Program-made: the position numbers and the translations under genes
Part shown: positions 48,669 through 58,543 of the stretch, piece by piece
Position numbering within the stretch: the stretch's first letter is position 1
Layout: every line of letters begins with the position of its first letter
NCBI GenBank assembly: GCA_963580455.1
Contig: OY756963.1
Location: forward strand, 23,889,555-23,953,554
Direction: 5' to 3'
Origin: Euonymus europaeus
Lineage: Eukaryota > Streptophyta > Magnoliopsida > Celastrales > Celastraceae
Length of the DNA stretch: 64,000 nucleotides
The notes under the pieces: generated by a model
Seen by the model: the letters and a program-made list of their open reading frames with translations, nothing else
What the model was told of the DNA's origin: nothing
The model's database searches: none

Positions 48669-49190
48669 GAGACTCCAACAATCAGAGTTCATTTTGCATT
48701 GCTTGGGAGAGCTGATAAGTTCAAGTGTAAGAGTTTGAATATTAACTTCTACAATCTTGTCGGTTTTCCACATGTCCTTCAGATAAAGACACTTCAAATG
48801 TTTTTAGAACATTTAATGTTGTTTTTAGAAAGAGTTTTATTTTTGTTCAAGAGAGGTATATTTATGTTTAGAACATTTATGTTTCTATTTAGAACATTAT
48901 TATGTTTTGAACAGTTATCTGTCTATTTAGAACAGTTATAGATATGCTTTGAACAGTTATCTTTTTGTTTAAAACAATTTTAGATTTGTTTTGAATATTT
49001 TTATTTTTGTTTATAACAACTTTAATTTATTTTTTTCCTTCAGTTATGGACTTATGAGGCAATCCCAAGGTTGAGTGCTAGATTTGCAAAGACGGTTTGG
49101 GATATAGAGGCACGAAGACTGCTATCCAAATTCAAAGTCCTGCTCAAAAGTTTTTTCTCTTACGTTGATGTTTGAAATCCACATATAGCT
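48666..49190 (+). pseudogene. DUF1985/Ulp1-type MULE-associated protein remnant
   Basis: Frame pieces read NINFYNLVGFPHVLQI and, after a 270-bp interruption filled with TTTAGAACA-like repeats, LWTYEAIPRLSARFAKTVW. This resembles the FP.vLQ-WAYEAIP-l--rFak segment of plant DUF1985 proteins that accompany Ulp1-like proteases in some MULEs. It is broken by stops. An inverted partial copy (about 48640-48760) recurs at 49400-49560. Confidence 0.45.
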
Positions 49191-50144
49191 TTCATGTTTA
49201 GTGTATATTTAAAGTATTGGTAGCCACAGGAGATTCAAATAAACTTTAGGTGGTCATCTAATTAGTTTCAGAATTAATTGTTATCATATTTAGAATTGTT
49301 TACTAATTTTATATTTAGAACAGTGTAATTTATGTTTAACACAATGCAATTTTTGTTTAGAACAATTTAATTTCTATTAGGAGTGCACATGGGTCGGATT
49401 GGGCCCAAATCAATCTTCAAACTCTTATACTTGAACTTGTTAGCTCTCCCAAGCAATGCAGAATGAACTCTGCTTGTGGGAGTTTGCAAAGAGTAGCAAC
49501 TTTTAATGGAAATCTGTCATCTGATTTAATCTTGTACTTCATTGACAATAGACACCCAAAACAAACAGAACATTATCACGAATGTCAAAAGTTTTAAAAC
49601 TAAGTTGTTCTAATCAGAAATTAAACTATACTAAATAAAAATTTGACTGTTCTAAACAGAAAAAAAAATGCATTGCATAGGATATAATTATTTATGAGGA
49701 ATAACTCAAAAACTCATATAGATTACACCAATCATATGCATAAATATCATAAAAACAATATAGTATGAAAACATAAAAGTTATTTGAGACAAAAAAAATT
49801 CCAAGTATGTAAGTTCAACTATGATGACCGTAGGAGTTCTCCGGTAGCTCGTTTAAAAAAAATGAGTATGAATTTGGGAGACACGAAACTCTTCAACGAA
49901 AATGCATGAATTTATTGGTCTTCAAGGGCGAAACGCATGAAAATGTGAATGCGTCCATGATGAACTTTGTTATTTGATTCTTGTAAACTGGCCCCTTAGG
50001 ATTTGGGATCCATTTGATTACATAGGAGGTGTAGAGAGTATAACACGCTTGGTTCAAATGGCGAAGAGTGTGATTCGGGGTTAGATCCTTGCCGAACAAC
50101 AATTGTTTGGTTACAAAACATAAATTCTACTTATATGAGTATAA

Positions 50145-51443
50145 CCATTCCTCTATGCTTTCTCTATTATATGTTATCCTGGTTGAGATTTTCACTGGAT
50201 CTTTCATCAATTGTGGCGAACTTGACCAAATCAAGGTCTAAAGTTCTTATTAAAACTAACCAGTAAAATAATTTATTACAAACAGAACTATAACACTTGA
50301 TAAATAAAACACGTAATAGTTAATTCTAAAAAAAATATGTTTCCAAAAAAATACAACTTTTTTCAAATCCTATAATATCTATGTTCTAAAAAAAACTATA
50401 ACTGTTCTAAACAAACTCATAACAGTGCTAAACTAAATCATAATTGTTCAAAACAAAATGCTTTAATATAGCAAACATAATTCGCGAACATTTCTGCATA
50501 GGTTAGTTGAGTAGTAGTAAGCTACCTATCAATTTTCTTGCTCATTTCTTTAAGCGCAAGAAGTGATCCATCTGCATGACTGAAAGTAACAAAACCATAA
50601 CCAAAATCATACTCTACTTCGAGCTCCTTAAACTCAGACCTCTATCTTTATCTACTCCCACCACTGGACCCTGATCCATATCCAGGTCTATTAATATCAG
50701 TCTCAAATCCACAAGAAAGCTCTAGCCTAGGCCCTACATATCCTCCTCCTTCACATGGAACAAAACCTAGAGTGAGTCAGAGCTTAGAATGACCATACCT
50801 GTGTATCATTCATCTATACTTCCTCTATTGTATGTTATCCTAGTCGAGATTGTCATTGGATCTTTTATCAATTGTGACGAACTCGACCAAATCAATGCCT
50901 AAAGTTCTTAGCAAAACCAACCATTAAAATAATCTATTCCAAACAGAACTATTAACACTTGATAAATAAAACACGTAATAGTTAATTCTAAAAAAATTAT
51001 GTTTCCAAAAAAATATAACTTTTCTGAAACCCTATAATATCTATGTTCTAAACAAAACCATAATTGTTCTAAACAAAACTATAACAGTTCTAAACAAAAT
51101 GCTTTATTATAACAAACATAATTCGCAAACATTCCTGCAGAGGTTAGTTGAGCATTAGTAACCTGCCTATCAATTTCTTTCCCAGTTCTTTAAGCACAAG
51201 AAGTGATCCATCTGCATGACTAAAAGTAACAAAACCATAGCCAAAATCATACTCTACTTCAGGCTCCTCATACTCAAACATTTATCCTTATCCAGTCCCA
51301 CCACTCGACCCAGATCCATATCCAGATCTATTCATATCAGTCTCAAATTCACAAGAAGGCTCTAGCCTAGGCCCTACATATCCTCCTCCCCCACCTGGAA
51401 TAAAACCTAGAGCGAGTAAGGGCTTAGGATGATCATACCTGTT
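50145..51443 (-). repeat. second direct duplication of about 650 bp inside the MULE
   Basis: Copies at about 50145-50808 and 50809-51443 share TTGATAAATAAAACACGTAA, ATGTTTCCAAAAAAATA, AGAAGTGATCCATCTGCATG and CTCTAGCCTAGGCCCTACAT in the same order, about 660 bp apart. On the minus strand each copy carries the same RRM-like fragment. Confidence 0.85.
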
Positions 51444-51584
51444 GTACTCAATCTGGAGCGGATCTTCAGCATAAGCAGAAGCTTCGGTAGAGGACGAGTA
51501 TGGCGGACGATTGCAATCAAAGTCATGAAAAGAGAAGTTAGGATAGCAAATCTCCTCAAAAGTTCTCTCATTCGTTTTTTGCAA
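51130..51584 (-). pseudogene. captured gene fragment: Gly-rich + RRM-like segment
   Basis: An open minus-strand frame (51288-51584) ends RSGYGSGSSGGTG, with acidic/aromatic text before it (FSFHDFDCNRPPYSSSTEA). Just downstream, 51180-51270 encodes VEYDFGYGFVTFSHADGSLL then LKELGKK. This resembles the RNP1-containing second half of an RRM (GFGFVTF). The same pieces recur, with more stops, at 50520-50760. The pattern suggests host exons captured by the MULE. The donor gene is unknown. Confidence 0.4.
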
Positions 51585-51884
51585 TTTTTATTTGATACAG
51601 AAGATTAGTGGCTGAGCTATTTGATTTGACAATTTTAACAAATATAATATAATCAATACTTTGAAAAGTGTGGCAGGGGACATTTGAGACCTTTCCATGG
51701 TTAAAAAGGTTAAATATTAACTTTTTTAAAAAAAGAGTCAAATGACTAAAAATGTTTTGAAAATGGGTCATTTTATCAAATTTCCCCACTTGATAAGGTC
51801 CGGTGGGTGAGGCAACAGGCGAGCAGGATAAGAGGCCACGCACGTTAGAGGACGACACTGAGTCAGAGAGGCCATTATCGCCAT

Positions 51885-52534
51885 CTTGGAAGCCCATGGC
51901 TTGAATTTGATACGTGCTGCGAGAGTCCAAGAAGTTATTAACTTAAAATTATTAATTATTAATAATAAATGATTCAAATTTTATAAGATTTTAATTTATT
52001 AATTTATTATATTGTTAAAAATATTTAATTAATATTCAATTAATCAAGAATCTAATATAATATATGATTATTTTATTAAGCACTTAGGATTAATATAATT
52101 TTATATAGATATATATGATGCATTAATATACATATTTTTATTATACATACATACATATATATACACACATATATATACATCTTATAAACATATATAAAAG
52201 TCTATATGTGTGTATATATATAATATATATTTTTGGCGGGGAGGGACGGGGCGGGGAAACTTCAAATCTCATCCCCGCTCCGCCCCGCCTTCGGGACAAT
52301 ATTTGGTGCCCTGTCCCCACTCCATCAAAGGATCGGGTCGAGGTGGGGAAATTTTGCCACCCCTATGCGAGACTGAGGCTCTGCTCGGCAAAAATAGAGG
52401 GCTGCGGGAATGAGGCGTTTTTAAAGTACCGGTTTTGATCGGTTATAAAGTCTGAAATCTAAATTTTGTTTTTTATTTTTTTATTTTTGACTAACTTAAA
52501 CGCTGTCGTTTTCCACAAACTTCTTCTTTCGCTT
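51885..52534. other. AT-rich spacer with GC island upstream of SNU13
   Basis: 51930-52230 is almost pure AT with ATATATAC-type microsatellite. It changes abruptly at 52235 into a G/C-rich block (to about 52420) with GGGG and CCCC runs in both orientations, which may be a small transposon remnant. No gene is seen. Confidence 0.45.
52235..52256 (+). other. G-quadruplex-compatible motif
   Basis: Within 22 bp there are four G-runs of three or four (GGGG, GGG, GGGG, GGGG) with one- or two-base loops. It lies about 370 bp upstream of the SNU13 start codon. Confidence 0.6.
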
Positions 52535-52537
52535 CTT

Positions 52538-52591
52538 AAACCCTAAAAATCTTAATTAGTAGGTCTCTCCCGTTCGACGAAAAAACCCTAG
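52538..52591 (+). promoter_or_regulatory. telo-box-type motifs upstream of SNU13
   Basis: AAACCCTAA at 52538-52546 and AAACCCTAG at 52583-52591 lie 80 and 35 bp before the start codon. Telo-boxes are common in promoters and leaders of plant ribosomal and ribosome-biogenesis genes, which fits SNU13. The transcription start is not known. Confidence 0.55.
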
Positions 52592-52625
52592 CTTTCGCTT
52601 CCTCTCTTCTCTACGATCAACGAAA

Positions 52626-54411
52626 ATGGTTATCATTCTGCAGCCCTTCATCGTTAAATCTTTATTGTTTTCTCTGATTTATTGTATAATCGTGTATTGT
52701 TTTGTTTCGCAGACAGGGGAAGCAGTGAACCCTAAAGCCTACCCACTCGCAGATGCGCAGCTCACGATAACAATTATGGATCTCGTCCAGCAAGCTGCTA
52801 ACTACAAGCAGCTCAAGAAGGGAGCCAATGAAGGTATTTTCAGTGGCATTTAAATACACTTTTTTTTTGTGTTGTCTCTAAGTTTGTGGGTTTACTCCTC
52901 TCTGTTCAGTTCCTGATTTATTTTGGTTTCGGATGGTTTTGAATACAGCGACGAAGACCCTGAACAGAGGTATATCTGAGTTTGTTGTGATGGCTGCAGA
53001 CGCTGAGCCCCTTGAGATTCTCCTCCATCTTCCTTTGCTTGCAGAGGATAAGGTAATATTAATACTTCTTTGCTTGTTTTTGTGAATCAACATAGTGGAT
53101 TTAACTAATTTTTCTTGGGGAAGATAGAATTGATGCTAATGATGGTGTGTGTGTTTGATTTGAGATGGTTTTCAATTTAGATTTACAATTATGATATGCA
53201 ATGTAAATGTAACTTATGGTGTTATCTGGAACAGTACAAGTTTCTCAAATGAATCCATAGTATGATAGTAATGCTCGGAATTATGAAAAAGTATTATCAT
53301 CATGTGACTGATTTTATGAGCCAATTATATTATGTTCTGTCGTCGTGTATTTCAGAACTACTGAATTTGCGATCGTTAGAGAAACAAGTTGATATGTTTG
53401 TGTGGACATTCCTTACATGGAGAGATTACATTAATTTGTGTCTCAAGTCTATGAATACAGTTCCCTTCTTTTATGAAATAGCTGGTAGGTCATAATATGT
53501 TTTGCAGCGCGTGGTGGATATAAGTGAACATGACATTCAACAGCCTTCTACTAACGAATGCCGAGAAAGCAGGGTTAAATTGATGAGAATAATATTCTCT
53601 AAATTTTTCTCAATAATCAATTAAAAATTTTCTCTTCATTGAGACTAAGAAGCATTAAAGAGTAAGAAACAAACATTTAAAGATTAAGAAACATTAAAAC
53701 ATCTATTCAAAAAAGTAACATTAAAACATGAACTCCTACTCAATATTCATAATAGAAAATAATAAAGTTGTCCTAAAACCTGTTAAATCACTAAAAAGTG
53801 ACCTAAAAACCATTAAAGAGCATGTTTTTGGAGCCCGGAATGTGCTCTGAGCAGTGTAGCGGTTAGGCCATGGTGACAATATCAAAAAGAGCTTCGGTTT
53901 GATATATTATGGGATCAAAACGGACAACTGTGGATCTCAATCCAAATAGAATTTGTTTGCTACGCGTACTACATCACATGTATCATGCCTACAGTTGATA
54001 TGTTTATTACTCACGCTGCTGCAAGAAACAGAATCCTTTCATTCAAATTGTTACAACCAATAATTGTATATGATAATTGATTTTAGGTTTTTTTTTATTG
54101 CTGCTGCCTCCTTTTGCTTCATTCTATTTTCAAATGATCTGGTTGGTGTTTCATAACAAAAGCTTAAATTTGGCAGAACGTGCCGTATGTATTTGTTCCT
54201 TCAAAGCAAGCACTTGGTCGCGCATGTGGAGTCACAAGACCGGTCATTGCGTGTTCAGTTACATCTAATGAGGGTAGCCAATTGAAATCCCAAATACTAC
54301 AGATTAAGGTACTAGCTAGCTCTATATTATTGATTTTATTTCATGTTCTTGAAATTGATTTTCCCTCTCTTTGGTCTGATGCAGGATGCCATCGAAAAGC
54401 TCTTAATCTAA
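52626..54411 (+). CDS. SNU13: SNU13 / NHP2-like protein 1 (15.5K), L7Ae family
   Basis: Five exons: 52626-52628 (the ATG alone), 52713-52833, 52949-53052, 54177-54308 and 54385-54411. Phases match and give 128 residues, the usual SNU13 length. Almost the whole protein is one L7Ae/L30e kink-turn-binding domain. Visible signatures are [39 protein letters not shown] and [14 protein letters not shown]. Known role: it binds the k-turn of U4 snRNA and box C/D snoRNAs, acting in spliceosome and snoRNP assembly in the nucleus. The first exon ends directly after the start codon (ATG|gttat), which matches the [12 protein letters not shown] start of the family. Intron 3 (53053-54176) is 1.1 kb with no recognised insert. 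No defect was found. Confidence 0.96.
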
Positions 54412-56034
54412 GTTTATGAACTCTCGCGATCAGTGTGATGGGCCTCTTGGATTGGAGTTGTTGCTCTTTGAAGGCTTTGAGTGATGAAGTTGTGCTTCAG
54501 AAGTCTCGTTTTGAATTTCAACCTCAGAATTCATAGAATTGAACTAATCTATAGCTTGTTTAACGTAATCAACTGCTTATTATTCTCTGTTTCGAGATAA
54601 TTTATATTGTTACATTAAATTTTCTTCTTGCACGCCTTTTATTCTAGTTAGGCGAGTCAGCTTATGGTTTTCTAAAACTCTGGTGGTGTTTTTCAAAATT
54701 AGTGAAATGTGTTTCTCTGCAACTGATCCGACTAAGATTCGGTCTCTGTGCATTTTTGTCTATATGGAAGCGCAACGCAATCAGAATCATATGTGCCGAC
54801 CTGATTCTCCTTGGATTTGTCTATGCAAACCAATATTATTCCCTTGAGGGAGGAATAATCCCTGAACTAACCCAGAAAGATATGCTGTGATAATTTATTG
54901 TAGCAGGTCTCCTTACACTATCCCCAACCCAGTAAGATCATAGGAAAGAAAACCAAAAAGTTAATGCAGAAGCTTAGAGTTTGCTAATCTGGATTTTTTT
55001 CTTTCTAGTTTCTGATGGAAAGAGATTCTTCATTTTTCTTTACCCGTGCAGATATGGACGCAGGTATGGAAGTATGGCATATGTGAGTATGGTGAGGGGT
55101 ATCTTCCCCGAACCCTAACCAGAGCATTGGTAGCAGTGTCCCAATTCATGTTTATATATTTAAAGAAAAATACCACCTAGTAGAAAAACCCCCAAGGTAT
55201 ATGACGTAGTGACAAAGGACAAAATCTTGTGTTAGTGTTTTCGTGAGGGTATGGGTTGGATTTCTGACTCTGCAATTTACATCTTACGCGATGGTTTAGC
55301 TGGCATAGGGTAGACTAATTGGGCCTGTAATCCCATCTATCATGATTCTCCTTCCTTAATTATTTCTCTAAATCTACTTTCATTCCTTAAAAACTTAAAA
55401 GTAGAAAATTAAATAGACATTCTCAACGTGTTATTTAATCCTCTCTTTCCTAACGAGTAATATTTAATATTTTATCTCCTTTTTTTTTGCATTATTCAAC
55501 ATTCAAAATCAACTGCCTGAATAGGTATTTGGGAATGGTAGAGCCATTTATACCTTGCTTAGGAGAAGTGCTTTTACGAACGCATCTCAACCCTTGCTTA
55601 ACACAAATGATTCATGATATTCACTCATATAAACCCTCCTAACAAAAATACCAAACAAGGATTCCCTTTTATTAGAGTCATATACGTATGCATTTGCCTA
55701 GTTAAGAAATTAAAATTCTAAGTCAGATATTAGTTTTTGTTTGTGCCAAATTCCCACCACTGATTCACCACAAAAACACGTAATGAGAATAAGAATTCCA
55801 TTTTCACAATTCAATCAATGAAAATGTTTTGATGCAAACAAGAGTGAACAGCTGAAACAGAAGAAAAGGAGAAAACTAAAAAGCAAGATATTAATTAAAA
55901 GCTTTTGGATTGAAATTGAAAAAGTGGAAATTAAAAAGACAGTATGCACAAATCTGTTTTGATAACCCCAAATCGAATTTCCGATTAAAAGTAGGCCTAA
56001 AAGTGGAGGAGGAGATAAATTCAACGGTGCTGAT
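54412..56034. other. convergent intergenic region with possible SINE
   Basis: 55193-55330 resembles a tRNA-derived SINE: GGTATATGACGTAGTGACAA with AAAGGACAAAATCTTGTG, then GGGTTGGATTTCTGA as a degenerate B box. Otherwise I see no gene. 3' UTRs of SNU13 and the CML gene lie at the edges. Confidence 0.45.
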
Positions 56035-56616
56035 TCATTCTTTAACAGCGAGTCTCTGGGACTCCAAGGAGTCGTACCTGGCTCCCATCATCATCATCAC
56101 CTTGAACTCCTCAAAATTGATCATGCCATCCCCATTGCTATCGACGCCGCTGATCATCCTCCGGCACTCCGCAATCGAGCAATCATCTCCGAGTCGGCTC
56201 AATACCTTATGCAGCTCCTCCGCAGTTATCGAACCGTTCCCATCGATGTCGTAGACGGAGAAGGCGTCCTTGAGGTTCTCCAATGCCTCGTCGTTGTCGA
56301 TTCCCTTAGTGTTCAGCTCCACGAACTCGTTGAAGTCAATAAATCCGTCACCGTCTGCGTCAATCTCTTTAATCATCTTCTGCAACTCCTCCTCCGTCGC
56401 CGCCTGCCCTAGGCTCGACATAATGGATCCGAGCTCCGCTGACGAGATCTTCCCGTCGCCATTTACGTCAAATTTCTTAAAAACAGCCTCCATCTCCTCG
56501 ATCTGAGATCTCTGCCTCGGCGACGGAGACAGCGATCCGTTCGGACTCTCGTGATTGGAAGAGGAGGTGCTGTTGGCCCCTTTCTTCTTGCGATGGAAGA
56601 GAGCGCCGAATCCCAT
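56035..56616 (-). CDS. CML25-like: calmodulin-like EF-hand protein, CML25/26 type
   Basis: An intronless frame gives 193 residues. Four canonical EF-hand loops are complete: residues 50-61 (DVNGDGKISSAE), 86-97 (DADGDGFIDFNE), 123-134 (DIDGNGSITAEE) and 159-170 (DSNGDGMINFEE), each with acidic positions 1, 3, 5 and 12. The FVELNTKGID linker and the 40-residue Ser-rich N-terminus are typical of the CML25 group. It should act as a cytosolic calcium sensor. An upstream in-frame ATG at 56730 would add 38 residues of leader-like sequence; 56616 is preferred because the family starts near there and the extension looks like UTR. The gene converges on SNU13. Confidence 0.92.
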   Translation of the reverse strand: MGFGALFHRKKKGANSTSSSNHESPNGSLSPSPRQRSQIEEMEAVFKKFDVNGDGKISSAELGSIMSSLGQAATEEELQKMIKEIDADGDGFIDFNEFVELNTKGIDNDEALENLKDAFSVYDIDGNGSITAEELHKVLSRLGDDCSIAECRRMISGVDSNGDGMINFEEFKVMMMMGARYDSLESQRLAVKE

Positions 56617-57049
56617 CGTTTTCAATTTCCGGATTGAAAGAATAAAAAATTGGAGAGATTCAAATGACGAAATTGGAGAAAGAAAAGGAAGGAAAAGTGA
56701 GAGAAACGGAGAGAGATTGACGGAATCCAAACAGGTATTAATTTAACTGAATTTCTTAGTTTTTATATTTCTTTATTTTTTAATTATTACTATTATTTGG
56801 GGGGGAATGAGAAAGTTCAGGCGTGAATCTCGTGATTGCACCGCGTAATTGGTAGTTGTTAGGTATACTGTTTTTATTCCGTTTATTATTTATTTTTAGT
56901 GTAACTTACTAACTTCACATCCGCGGTGCCGTTATATTTTTTTAAGGTAAAATTCAGTAATTTTATAATTTAAAAAGTTACACTTAACAATGTTAAAATA
57001 ATCTAGAAATTTATAAATCCTCTCAGAAGAATTATGAATAGGAGAATAA
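56617..57049. other. 5' leader of CML gene and AT-rich spacer
   Basis: A purine-rich minus-strand leader occupies 56617-56735, followed by AT-rich DNA up to the retrotransposon target site at about 57046. No gene is seen. Confidence 0.4.
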
Positions 57050-57470
57050 TGTCACGTGCGTAAAGTTTCACACTAAACTTCGACGCTTCGTGCGGCACTT
57101 GACACTCCTCCGAATAACAAGTCAGCCTAATTCAAACCTTTCCAAAAAACTTTTTAGAAGATTTGAAACAATACTTAAAGTGTGTGAGAGTGGAGAACAC
57201 TTTGTAACTATTGAATGCCTTTATTATTAGTTTCTTGGATGATTTACAAATGATGAGCACTCTTCCTTATATAGGCCCTCAAACTTCCAGAGGGTTCCAT
57301 TTCTAGAAAGTCCTATACAAGTATTTTATTTTCTAGATACTTCCATAAATATCTACTAAATACTAGAAGTGTCTACAAGTTTGTAGAAAACCCTAGAGAA
57401 TCCTAGAATGACCTAGAAGTTTCTAGGCTTCTTCCATGAAATCTCTAGAAAATTCTTGCAGTCCGTGACA
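57050..57470 (-). repeat. 3' LTR of the chromovirus
   Basis: This left copy of the 0.42-kb direct repeat is adjacent to the polypurine tract on the minus strand. Confidence 0.92.
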
Positions 57471-57484
57471 CGCTCCCCCACCTA

Positions 57485-58542
57485 TTAGGGCGACGCCCCC
57501 GTCGTCCTCTCATGTTCAAATCGGTCAATGTGGTCCTTGAACTGCCACAGTAAGTCTTCGGGCTCCCAACTAGCCTCACTCTTTGGCACCCCTTTCCATC
57601 GAATGAGATACTCCTTATTGCTCGGCACGCCTCGCCTCCTGATAACTCGATCCGTGAGGATTTCTCCTACTTCCTTTTCATAGGAACTTACCATGGCTGT
57701 AGGAGCCCGTTTGGACACTCCTCGTTGAGGTTCATCTGGATCTTCGTGGTAAGGCTTTAAGAGACTTACATGAAAGACTAGATGAATCGGCAACTTGGGC
57801 GGCAACTCTAGCTTGTAGGAGACCTTGCCAACTCGTTGTATGATTTTGAACGGCCCCTCATGTCGCCTTATTAACCCTTTATGCACTGCTCCAAATGATT
57901 TAAACTATTGAGGCAAGAGTTTCACCATGACTAGATCTCCTTCTTGGAATTCCACTGCTCTTCTCTTCAGATCGGCCCAGTTCTTCATCTTTTTTTATTT
58001 CTTTCTCAAATGGGCACGAGCCATATCTGTTTCTTCCTGGAGTCCTTTGACAAATTTATATGCCACAGGGCTCTTTCCTGTGTAGCCAAGTGCCACCGTG
58101 TTTGGAGTCAACGGTTGTTGGCCTATGGCAAGCTCAAATGAACTCTTCCCCTTCGACTCACTCCGATGTAGGTTGTAGGAAAATTGTGATGTATCTAACA
58201 ACTTCGCCCAATATCTTTGGTTAGCACTCACATAGTGCCTCAAATAGAGTTCCAACAACCCGTTCACTCTTTCCATTTGGCCATCAGTCTGGGGATGAAA
58301 ACTTGTGAAATTTTTTAACACTGAGCCAAGTAACTTGAATAACTCTGTCCAAAATCTCCCTGTGAACCTTGGGTCTCGATCGCTCACAATGGTTTGAGGC
58401 ACGCCCCAGAGCTTCACCACATGTTTGAGGAATAATCGAGCTGTCTCATCTGCTGTCACATCGGGAGAGGCTGGGATGAATACAACATATTTAGAGAATC
58501 GATCCACCACCACAATAATCGTCCCACATCCTCTGATACCAA
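57485..58542 (-). pseudogene. integrase-chromodomain remnant of the chromovirus
   Basis: The first open part (57995-58542) carries integrase core text: VVVDRFSKYVVF, TIVSDRDPRFTGRFW and FHPQTDGQMERVN, with the second catalytic Asp and the following Glu region. The second part (57485-57886) has HEGPFKIIQRVGKVSYKLEL and ends in a chromodomain (EYLIRWKGVPKSEASWEPED), which defines a chromovirus. At least two in-frame stops lie between them near 57900 and 57990. The frame is fused at its start to the primer-binding site. It is not functional. Confidence 0.9.
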
Positions 58543-58543
58543 C

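Larger units (their letters stand above)
47201..51787. mobile_element. Mutator-like element, 4.6 kb, inside SET pseudogene exon 1
   Basis: The left end (GGGGAATTTTGGCAAAATGA) and the reverse complement of the right end (GGGGAAATTTGATAAAATGA) are inverted repeats continuing for about 115 bp, through CATTTTnAAAACATTTT to TCTCAAATGTCC. Host sequence ACTTGAT occurs at 47185-47191 and 51788-51794, as expected for a target duplication. On the left, nine extra bases (GTCCCTGAT) lie between it and the TIR. No intact transposase is present. The interior holds decayed protein fragments, two long direct duplications, an internal inverted repeat and many TTTAGAACA-type motifs. It is best described as a non-autonomous MULE. 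Confidence 0.75.
45896..51884 (-). pseudogene. SET-domain (Rubisco LSMT-like) protein pseudogene, split by a transposon
   Basis: Minus-strand parts: (1) 51788-51884 starts MAIMASLTQ, looks like a plastid transit peptide and ends PPDLIKW. (2) 46985-47191 continues LRRYGGFVNGAVEIS, GLGLVAPQGQIG and, after a one-base frame change near 47085, SELIVLPDHIPLKF to NLAREVH. (3) About 45896-46112 gives TLKSLSAEAPL then, in another frame, EVAALHAIG and HFPTKVMEDESLLK, matching the C-terminal region of the same family. Intact relatives (plastid Rubisco methyltransferase-like, about 500 residues, e.g. At5g14260-type) have the SET core between parts 2 and 3; here only about 870 bp of non-coding DNA remains. 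Parts 1 and 2 are separated by the 4.6-kb element at 47201-51787. Two frameshifts, a deletion and an insertion make it non-functional. Confidence 0.75.

Noticed and set aside
56617..56730. Hydrophobic 38-residue N-terminal extension of the CML protein
   Set aside because: It reads like a pyrimidine-rich 5' leader, and CML25-type proteins begin shortly before the first EF-hand at the MGFGA position.
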